Shown piece by piece: positions 8,239 through 20,200 of a stretch of DNA of 23,130 bases; position 1 is the stretch's first letter; every line of letters starts with the position of its first letter. Below the pieces are notes generated by a model, which was given only the letters and a program-made list of their open reading frames with translations, searched no databases and was not told the origin of the DNA. The translations under genes were made by a program, and so were the position numbers. This DNA comes from Candidatus Kuenenia stuttgartensis. Its GTDB lineage: Bacteria > Bacteroidota > Bacteroidia > Chitinophagales > Chitinophagaceae. The stretch covers positions 1 through 23,130 of the forward strand of contig CALQJH020000005.1 of NCBI GenBank assembly GCA_943330835.2. The letters run 5' to 3'.

Positions 8239-11200
8239 TTAATATTTCTCCACCTTAACGGTCTTCTTTCTTCCTCCCTGAGAAACTTCTATCAAATACA
8301 TTCCTGCCATTAATTCTTGACCGAACAAACTAATTTTGGATGCATCTGACTTGAAGTTTTTCACTAATCTACCTTGTAAATCAAATACCCTTAGCATTAT
8401 ACTTTCACTACTACTTGATTTTATTTTTAAATTAAAATAAGTAGTTGATGGATTGGGATAAACCGAAACATCCAAAAAGTCAGATACGTTATTTGTCTTA
8501 ATAACTTTTGCAAACGGAGTTGTTACACAGTTTGTAGTTATTAATCTTAATGAGTTCTTTATTCCTAAGCATCCTCCCAATCCTATCGCTTGAACAGCAA
8601 TAGTATCCTTAGCTCCTGCAACAAGAAAATGCACTTTAATTTGCAAACCATTACTTCCACTATCTATCACAGCTCCTGGTGGCAATGTCCATTGATATGC
8701 AATTGCACCTGGAACGGCATCAGTTGTATAAGTGGTGGCATTCGTTGTTCCAACAATTGAACAGATATCAACAAATCCGGTCAAGTTGGCTGGTGCTGGA
8801 AGTGTGGTTGAATTAATTAAAACAAAAACACTATCTGAAGCAGTGCAATTAGCATTTGCGACTGTACACTTATACCAATTTGTTGAAGAAATATTGATTA
8901 GTTGAGAAGAAGCTCCAGTACTCCATAAGTAAGAAGTATAACCAGCTCCTGCATCCAGAGTATAACTACTTGCACATACATTAATACTATCTGTTGCAAA
9001 TAAATTTGTTTGGATGGTATTTATGGCCAAGCTCAACACTGCAGTGCTATCACATCCTGAAGCATTGGTAAACAATTTCGTGTAGGAGCCGCTTGAAGAA
9101 TAGGTTGTACCATTCCAGCTATAGCTGTTACATGCATTAACTATTTGTGTTGATGTTGTTGGTCTTCCAATTGTCAGATTCAATGTAGAAAGATTTTCAC
9201 AAGTTGTAGAATCTGTTGCAACAATGCCCGACAATCTTATAGCAGGTCTGAATGCAGATGCTACCAGTGATGTTGTTGACGAAGGCACAACTGTTCCATT
9301 GTATCTGCGAGTCGATAGTGCAGTGCTGGAATTTTGATTACCATTTGCTGTAGCAAAAATATACCCAACATGACTTGCATTTTCTAATCTTTCAATCAAT
9401 AATTGAAGATTTGAACCAGCTGTTCTAACAAATGCTGTTGTTAAATTAATCGTATACAAACCTGCTGATGTTGGAGAAATCGCCCCATTATAAACAAGCG
9501 TATACCCAGTTGTTGTATAAGTGCCCGAAGCAAATGTAGAAGTAGTGGAAGATATATTTTTCATCCAAACTTTAAAGTTATTTACTGTTGCAGGTGACCC
9601 TAATTGATCTACATAGAAACCGATTTTTTTGATGGCGGTTGCACTTGTAATAAAATTACCCGCTCCAATTTCTGCATCTGTATATATAGACTCATTAACA
9701 TAATAACTACTGCTACCAACAACGACACTACCGCTCGACCCCTGGTTATTTATGATAGCTACATTTTGAAAATTAGGATTTACAAAAGTATACACACCAG
9801 ATTGAGTATAGGTTGTATCATTCCATGTATAATTATTACATGAAGTAATTGTTTCTGTAGTTCCACCACCCTGTCTTATCGTTAAGTATAAAGTAATCAC
9901 ACTATCACAACCAGCAGTATTAGCACCCGTGTAAGTATAAGCGCCGCTTGTTGTATAGGTAACACCATGCCATGTGTAATTGTTACATGCACTCGCTGCT
10001 ATAATAGTTGAATCAGCATGATTGATGGTTAAATTGATCGTAACTATACTGTCACATCCTGATGCATTAACAAGTGTATCAACATAAACACCATTAGTGT
10101 AATAAACTACTCCATTCAAATTGTAACTATTACAAGCTGCAATTGTTTGAGTTGATGATGTTGGATGAGCAATGGTCAAATTTAATGTAACAACACTATC
10201 ACAACCTACTGCATTTAATGTGCTGTAGGTATACACACCTGATTGAGTGTAGGTATTGCCATGCCAAGTGTAATAGTTACATGAGGTAACTGATTGTGAT
10301 GAAGATGATGGCTGCTTAACTCTAACTACAACACTGTCTGTGCAACTGCTGATGCCATTACTTACCGTACAATAATAAGTAGTGGTTTGTGTTGGTGAAA
10401 CATTTATGGTTGCGGTAGTGTCGCCGGTTGACCAAATAAAAGAATTTGTATTATTACTTATTAATCGCAAAGAAAAACCTGATTTTTTTTCCGAGTAACT
10501 TCTACCAATAATACTTCTATCATTGTACAATCCTCTCTCCCTAGCTTGTATACTATCGTATTCAAATATACTCCACCAAACACCAATAGTACCGGAATTC
10601 AAAAAGGTCCCTATTGGGTAACGACCTCCACCTGGTAATCCATTAAAACCACTTATGTTTGTTGCTCCAACATTGAGAGCATTCCATCCAATTGTGCTTT
10701 TCATTGCCCCACCAGCAGAATTACTTTGAATGCAACTTTGACATATAGTATCTGCATTAGCATCCAAATGCTTTACTAATCTATTCCAATCCCAATCATT
10801 AGGCACATGCCAACCCTCTAGTGCTAATCCTCTCGGATCATTCACTGCATACCAATTATACAATTTGCCATAAGTAGCTGCATAAGAAGCACTATCATTA
10901 TTATACCAACACCATGCACCTGTTGTTAGATTAGACCATTGTGTTGGATCTGTTACCTGCGGAATGATATCTCCATTTTTATACCTACTCACATTCAGAT
11001 TCTTTTGCGACCAAACCTGATTACCAATATTAACAGTTGGATAAGTATTGCCATCCGCATCTCTCAACAATCCACTAGTGGTAATATTACTTGCTGATAG
11101 AGCAATAGATTGACCCAAACAAATGCTGGTATCATTATTCACGATATTCGCATTAACAATACTTACAAAAACGCTGTCAGTATATGAACAATATCCATTT

Positions 11201-14200
11201 CCAACCATACAAGTATACCAACCTGTCGATGTAACCAATGTTCTCGAAACTGTTGCACCCGTACTCCATAAATAACTGTTATATCCTGATTGCGCATTTA
11301 TAACATACGAAGATCCACATGCAATAATAGTATCCTGAGCAATTGGATTCGTATTAAACGGAACAATCACCAATTGCAATGTTTCTATACTATCACATCC
11401 TCCAATATTGGTTGCATTGTAAGTATAAGTTGCAGATGAAGTATAAGTGTCGCCATGCCAAGTGTAGCTATTACAAGCTGTGTCTATTATAATAGTATTA
11501 GACGCAGTACGAACAATTAAATTCAATGTGGCTAAACTATCACATCCAATAGCATTTGTTGTTCTGTAGGTATAACTACCAGATTGAGTATAACTAACGG
11601 TATTGAATAAATAACTTTGGCCCAAGCAAATCGTTGCATTGGTTACAGATGAAGTGCTCTGACGAACAACAACATTTGTTGTAGCAACTGGAGAAGTACA
11701 ACTGTTTATTGTAACAGCAACAGAATAAATACCGGAACTTGTTACGCCAACATTCGGTATTGTAACATTAGCTCCTGCATGGAAGGTCAAATCAGGATAT
11801 TGCCATGAATAAATCACATTACCTGTTGTAGTTGTTTGAGCACTTAATCTTAGTGTATCTCCACTACAAAGTGGACTATTATTAGTAACTGTAGGCATTG
11901 CAGGTATTGGATTTACGCTGATATAAGCAATTGCAGTATCAGTACAACCAGTCGACTGAACAGCGCCGGTTACCAGATAGGCTGTTGTAGAATCAGGACT
12001 TGCTACTACCGATGAACCAACACTACTGTTTAATCCTGCAGATGGTGACCAACTATAGCTATCTGCACCAGAAGCTATAAGTGTAGTACTATAACCTTTA
12101 CACAAAATTGTATTTAATGGGGTAACAGTAACCGCTGGAGTTGGATTTACCGTTACCACAACTTCTGCAACTTTACTACATCCTGTTGTTTGATTTACGC
12201 CATTTACAATATAAATAGTTGTAGAAGTAGGATTTGCACTAACAACTGCGCTAGTAGTATCACTCAAGCCTACAGCAGGAGACCAAGTATAACGATCAGC
12301 GCCTGTTGCTGATAATGTTATAGAATTCCCATAACAGATAATTGCTGGATTTGGATTTACCACGACTGGCGGCAATGGATTTACAGTTACAATTAACAAG
12401 AATGTATTTCCAACACAAGTATCTCCACTTATTCCAACATAAAATGGTGTTACCGTATAAACTGCATTTTGAACTACTGCAGAAGAGTTTGAAAGTAATC
12501 CCGTTATTGAACTTCCACTACCCGATGCTCCTCCTGTAAGACTTAATGGCGTGGCTGGTGTGCTCCATAAATATCTTATTCCAATAGGAATCAAATTACC
12601 AGTTACAGTTGATGAAGGCGTAAATGTAAATCTTGAGCCACTACAAATTGCAGTAGTTGTATTAGCTACTTTAGGTTTTGGATTCACTGTAACTGTTATG
12701 GCAAAAGAACTTCCAATACATGAAGACGTTCTTGGTGTCACCGTATACACAAGACTTTGAGGTGCATTTGTTGTGTTGGTAAGCGTTTGACTAAAAATAG
12801 TTGAGGCAGCAGTTTGATTACTTTCGCCAGTTACATTTGGATTTGATGGAACTGTCCAAGTATATATTGTACCTGAAGGCACAATTATTGAAGGCGGTAA
12901 ATTATTAGCTGCAAATACAACTGTAGAGCCGCTACAACTAGAAATAGTTTGCGATGGAATTACAGGCTTTGCATTTACTGTAATGGTAACAGTAAATATT
13001 GAACCATAACAATTTCCACTTCTTGGCGTAACTGTATAAACAACATTTTGTGCGGTATTGGTTAGGTTATTTAAAATCTGACCAATACTAGACGCCCCTA
13101 TTGTTTGATTGGATTGACCAATAACATTTGTATTAGAAGCTACTGTCCAGGTGTAAACAGTCCCTGCAGGAACAATCGTATTCGGTACATTATTAACAGG
13201 TGAAAGATTAAAGGCTGTTCCATTACAAATTGTTAATGAGGCATCTGAAATTTTAGGAACAGGATTAACGGTTACGGTTAACCTAAAAGATGTTCCAACG
13301 CAGTTACCTTCATTAGGTCCTGATACAGGCGTTACCGTATAGCTTATTGTTTGAACAGTATTCGTAAGATTAACCAAATTCTGACTTATTATTGACTGCC
13401 CTACCGCTTGATCCGTTTGACCTGAAACATTATTATTTACAGCTACTGTCCAGGTATATAAAGTTGTTGCAGGAACAATTGCAGTAGGCTGCGCATTTAC
13501 AGGCGACACCACAAATGTAGATCCGCTGCAAATACTAACAGCCTGAGCTGCTATTAAAGGCTTAGGATAAACTCTAACTATTATAGAAAATGTATTACCT
13601 GTACATACCCCTGAAATGGGAGTAACAGTGTAAATCAGATATTGAACAGTATTACTAACATTAGTAAGTGTCTGACTTATTGAAGACTGCGCAACTGTTT
13701 GAGCACTCTGTCCTGTAATATTTGTATTCGTAGAAATTGTCCAGGTGTATTTTGTACCTGCAGGCACAATAACAGTTGGCTGTGAATTGACTGGTGACAC
13801 TCCAAATGTAGAACCACTGCATATTGAAATAATTCCCTGAGATGGAATAATCGGCTTAGGACTAACGTTAACGGTTACAGTAAATGAATTACCTACACAA
13901 CCTCCACTTGAAGGAGTAATAGTATAAACTATACTTTGCGTAACATTCGTCAAATTTGTCAAAGTTTGACTAATTGATGACGCTGGAACAGTTTGATTAC
14001 TTTGTCCAGTCACATTTACATTTGAAGCAACCACCCATGTATAAGTTGTTCCAACAGGAACTATAGTGGTTGGCGATGCATTTATAGGCGAAATTAAAAA
14101 CACTGAACCACTACAAATTGTTGTTGTTTGAGAAGCAACTAATGGCTTCGGATTAACATAGACTGTTACAATAAATGAAGCTCCAAGACAATTTCCAGTT

Positions 14201-17200
14201 GTTGGCGTAACGGTATAAACCACTGTTTGTGCAACATTAGTGATATTCGTTAATGTTTGACTGATATATTGCTGAGCAATGGTTTGAGACGACTCCCCTG
14301 TTACATTTGCATTTGCAACTACAGTCCACTTATAAGTTGTACCTGATGGAACTACAGTAGAACTTGTTGGCTGTCCATTAATTGGATTTACATAAAAAGT
14401 TGACCCGCTGCAAATATCAAGTGTTTGAGAAGGGATAGAAGCCTTCGGATTCACGATAACATTGACTATAAATGTAGACCCGATACATGAGCCATATCGA
14501 GGCGTAACATAATAAACTACATTTTGTACAGCATTGCTGAGATTTGTTAGCGTTTGACTGATATAGGACTGTCCTACTGTTTGAGCTCCCTGTCCGCTAA
14601 CACTTGTATTTGAAGATACCGTCCATGTATAAGTTGTACCTGATGGAACAATGGTAGTAGGAGCCGCATTAACTGGAGATACTACAAACGTTGACCCACT
14701 GCATATTGTTGTTGATTGAGATGAAATTATGGGCAACGGATTTACGGTAACATAGATATAAAATGGCGCCCCTTGACAATTTCCATAAGTACCAGAAAGA
14801 GGTGTCACTGTATATATTACTGTCTGAGCTGTATTGCTATTGTTTATCAAATTCTGACTAATGCCGCTTTGAGGAATTGACTGAGAACTCTGCCCACTAA
14901 CATTGGTATTACTAGAAACAGTCCAGGTATAGGTTGTATTTAGAGGAACTATGGTAGAACTTGTTGGCTGTCCATTAACCGGTAACACATAAAAATTTGA
15001 TCCACTACAAATAATCGCTGTCTGTGTTGGAATAACAGGTTTTGGATTTACAATAACCTCGAAGGAGAATGATGCCCCAACACAATTTCCTGAAATTGGA
15101 GTAACGGTATATAATAGAACTTGATCGGTATTAGTCAAATTAGTTATTGTATCACTAATAGACAACTTAGAAACAGATTGACTATTTTGCCCAGTGAGAT
15201 TTGAATTCGCAGAAATAGTCCACACATACTTTGTACCAGTTGGAACTATTAATGATGGTGGATTATTAACCGGCGTGAAACTAAATGAAGACCCACTGCA
15301 AATCGAAATTGGATTTTGTGATGGAATAACTGCCTTAGGATTAACCACGACTGTTACATAGAATGCACTACCTACACAATTTCCAGTCGTTCCAGATGTT
15401 GGCGTTACAGTATATACAACACTCTGAACAACATTAGTAAGATTTGTCAAAGTTTGACTTACATAGGCTTGTGCAATAGATTGATTGCTTTGGCCTACTA
15501 CATTAGTATTTGATGATACCGTCCATGTGTAAGTAGTACCTGATGGAACTATTATTGTTGGAGCAGCATTTGTAGGCGAAACTGCAAATGTAGAACCACT
15601 GCAAATAGTTGTTGTCTGATTTTGAATTACAGGCTTCGGAGCCACTCTAACATAAAACGTAAATGTTGAACCAATACAAGAACCCAATGTTGGAGTAACG
15701 GTATATAAAACATATTGAGTAGTATTACTAATATTAGTTAGCGTTTGACTAATATAACTCTGTGCGACAGTTTGAGCACTTTGGCCAGTAACATTTGTAT
15801 TAGTAGAAACTGTCCAGGTATATTTTGTACCTGCAGGAGCAATTGTTGTAGGAGGAGCATCAACAGGTGAAACTACAAATGAAGATCCGCTGCAAATTCC
15901 AACGATGCCTTGATATGGTATTAAAGGTTTAGGGTTAACCGTAACAATTAGTACGAACGGAGCTCCTGTACAATTGCCATTTATTGGCGTAACAAGGTAA
16001 TTCACTAGCTGCGATACTCCTGTCGTATTGGTTAGTGTTTGATTTATTGCTGACTGAGAAACAGACTGATCTGTTTGACCGGTAACATTTGTAGTCGTAT
16101 TGGAAGCAACAATCCATGTGTAAGTTGTCCCTGATGGAACAATGGTTGTAGGAGGCGCATTTGTAGGAATATAATCAAACGCAGTACCACTACATACAGT
16201 TGTAGATTGAGAACCAATTACAGGTTTTGCATAAACATATACATAAACCGTGAATGAAGCACCAACGCAACTACCTGAAGTCGGAGTAACAGTATAAACA
16301 ACCACCTGCGTAGTATTGGTAAGGTTAGTTAAAGTCTGGCTAATTGAAGTTTGTGCTACGGTTTGAGCACTTTCTCCTGAAACATTCGCATTAGAAACTA
16401 CCGTCCACTTATATGTGGTACCAGATGGAACAATGGTTGAAGAAGTTGGCTGACCATTAGCAGGGTTGACATAAAAAGCAGCACCGCTGCATATTGCTGC
16501 TGTCTGTGTTGGAATTGTTGCTTTAGGATAAACATACACATTTAACACAAATGCGCTTCCTACACAACTACCAGATGTTGGAGTTACATAGTAAGTGACT
16601 ACTTGAGTTACATTGGTTAGGTTTGTCAATGTTTGGCTAATCGTAGAACTAGCTGTAGACTGAGTACTATAACCAGTAACATTAGCATTTGATACGACAA
16701 CCCAAGTATATGTAGTACCTACAGGAACAATAGTTGTTGGTGCTGCATTTACAGCTGTAAATACAAATGCTGATCCACTACATGCTGTTGTGTATTGTGT
16801 AGAAATTAATGGACGAGGATATACATAAACTGTTACGGTAAATGGAGATCCAAAACAAGCGCCTGAAAATGGCGTTACAGTATATATAACCGCCTGAACA
16901 ACATTGGATGTATTAGTTAAAGTATCAGCAATATAAGAACTTGAAGTAGATACGCTATTCTCCCCTGTTACATTTGCATTTGATGCTACAGTCCATGTGT
17001 ATGTTGTATTAGCAGGAACAATAATTGCTGGCTGAGCATTAACAGGTGTAATGTAAAATGACGACCCACTACAAATTGTAGATGTCTGTGCAGGAATTAC
17101 TGGCTTAGGATTAACGGTAACATAGATATTAAATGATGTACCTACACATGTACCTGTTGTGGGCGTTACTATGTATACTATTGTTTGTGAAGCATTAGTC

Positions 17201-20200
17201 AAGTTAGTTAAAGTGTCCCTCACCCCTATTTGTGAAACAGATTGACTGTTTTGCCCCGCCAAATTAGTATTACTGCTAATAGTCCACGTATAAGTTGTAC
17301 CTGAAGGAACTATTGTTCTTGGTAAAGCATTAGCGGGAATTACACTAAATGCACTTCCACTACATATTGATATGAATTGAGATGGGATTGCCGGCTTAGG
17401 ATTAACAGTAACTGTTAAGACAAATGGCGTTCCTGAACATCCTCCAGATAAAGGAGTAACTGTATACAATAGACGCTGTACCGTATTGGAATTATTAACA
17501 AGTGTCTGACTGATATATCCTATACCCACACTTTGATTACCCTGACCAGCAACATTAGTATTCGCAGCTACTGTCCAAGTATAGGTAGTACCTGAAGGAA
17601 CTATTGTAGCAGTTGTTGGCTGATTGTTTACAAGCATTACAAAGAACGTAGAACCACTACATATCGTTGCAGTTTGTGCAGGGATAACCGGCTTAGGATT
17701 AACAACAACTGTTATAAAGAAAGGTGCACTGACACAATTACCAGCAGCTCCTGAACGTGCCGCTACTGCATATACTACAGTTTGAGGAACAATAGTAAGA
17801 TTAGTTAAGGTTTGACTAATGGTTGAAGAGCCACTCGTGCGATTACTCTGTCCCGTTACATTTGCATTGGTACCAACAACGGTCCAAGTATACGTTGTTC
17901 CAACAGGAACTATGGTATAAGGCAAAACATTAACCGGCGTTGCATTAAATGCTGTTCCACTACAAGCCTGAACCGTATCATTGTTAATTTTTGGTCGTGG
18001 ATTTACAGTGATGTAATAGGTAGCATTAGGACTTGAACATGAAATTAATCCTGCTGTTGATGGAGATGCTATGTAAGGAACCTTGACTACTGTATCGGAT
18101 AAATTTACTAGTGCCTGACTAAAAATCACATTTTGACCAAAAGTAGTAGCACCAGAAATGCTTGCAGGAGGATTGCAACTCCAATAAACATTAGTTCCAG
18201 GGATTGAAGCTGTTATAAAAACATTTAAAGTAGAATCTCCAGAGCAAATATTTTGAGATGAAGGCGTAAAGGTCAATTTAGGTGATGGATTTACTTTAAC
18301 TACTAATTTAAAGGTATCAATACCGCAACTATTCGCAGCAATTACAGTATAGGTAGCTGTCTTAATGGTATCAGCAGTATTAAACAAAGTATCAGTCACT
18401 GAAGTTCCGCTCCCTCCTCCAGCACCAGTTAAACCTGTGCTAATGGCCGGATTGCTCCATGCAAACACCTGATTAGGGGGAACAATATTTCCTGAAACTC
18501 CTGTTGTTGGAATAAAATTAAAAATACTGCCCGTACAAACACTAATGGCTGTATCAGCTATTTTTAGTTTTGGATTAACCGTTACAGTCAATTTAAATGA
18601 AGCTCCTGTACAATAACTTGGAGCTACTGAAACAGGAGTAACGGTATAGACTACCTGCTGTGTAAGATTAGATAAATTAATTAATGTTTGAGTTAGTGCA
18701 GATTGACTAACAAAACTATTACTATAACCAATGATATTACTATCAGCCAAAGCTGTCCACGTATATCTGGTTCCTACTGGAATTGTATTGCCATTATTAT
18801 TTGACGGCATGAATGTAAATGAATTACCTGTACAAAGCGAAATTGCTGTATCTCCAATTACAGGAATTGCATTAACATAGATAGTTTTAACAACAGAATC
18901 ACCACTGCAGCTACTATTATTCGCTGCTTTTATTTTTACATAATAAACACCAGGTGCTGTAAAATTCAATACCAGCGAATCACTTCCTAATGTCCATATA
19001 GCAGGATTAGCAGTTGCTGCAGAACCTAAACTACCACTAACAACATTATAATTTGCTCCAGCTGTTGGGGAACTAACCGACCAAACAGATTTGCCCGGAG
19101 TACAAACTCCATTAATAACACTGTTTCCAGGAACACTGTTATTAATCAAAGTAATTGATTGAGTGGTGCAAATAGTATCAGATGAAACATTTGTAAAACT
19201 GGCAACTGATTTATCAGAAACATAAATAGGAGCAACAAAACTGGTGGTAGTTCCGCAAGGGTTGATCATTTTTAATGTTGCGCCAAATGCATTTTGATAA
19301 GTGTTGAATCCTCCATTAAATGTATATCCACAACTCGACACCTCAAAACGATGATAGATGGAATCCAAATTAGGAATAGGATGTACAAAAGTATCGGACA
19401 AACTTGCATCCGTTGTACTGAATATATATAAAGTACCCGGAGTATTGTTTCCTGTATTCGAAATCACAAATAGCTGATCATTTTTAGAACAAGAATAGGG
19501 TGAGGAAATATTAATTCCACCTGCTGGATTCCCGCCTACAAAAACATTATAAACTGTACTATCCAAACAACCTCCTGCATACACATAATAAGTCAATTTA
19601 TAAGTACCTGCAGCATAATTATGCGTTATGCCAACCGATGCCCCATTTTGCCAATTCAACGAATCAATATTAGGCGTTCCATCACCCCAATTAATAACAT
19701 ATCTAGTATTTGAAAAAGAAGTTGTGGTTGCATTAAAGAAGGTAAGATTAGCATTAGTGTTAGAAGTACATACAATAAAATATGGCTCCCCATTATAATC
19801 AGTAGCATCTGCGCTGCTCAATAATGTAGCATCTGGTCCACGTTTGATAGTTATCGTACGAGTTATGGTATCACTGCATCCATTATTTGAAAACACAATC
19901 AATCTCACATTAAATGTTTGATACCCTGAATCCCCAGGCGTAGGTCTGAATATATGAACCGGACTTTGCGAAGTAGAAGAATCACCATCACCAAAATCCC
20001 AAATCCATGAGGAAATATTTCCAGAGGATATACTTGAGCTGTCGGTAAATGAAACTTTAGTTCTTCCGCAACTGGTGTTGGGTGTGAATACGAAATTGGC
20101 TTGAGGAAGAGGATTAACGGTTACGGTTACACTATCCCTGCAAGTATCCACACCATTGGTAATTGTACAATAATAAGTGGTGGTTTGAGATGGAGAAACA

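Noticed and set aside
12342..12760. Plus-strand open frames inside the giant gene
   Set aside because: These, like the others at 2089, 9604, 21779, 22134 and 22487, are antisense shadows of a long continuous domain-bearing frame.
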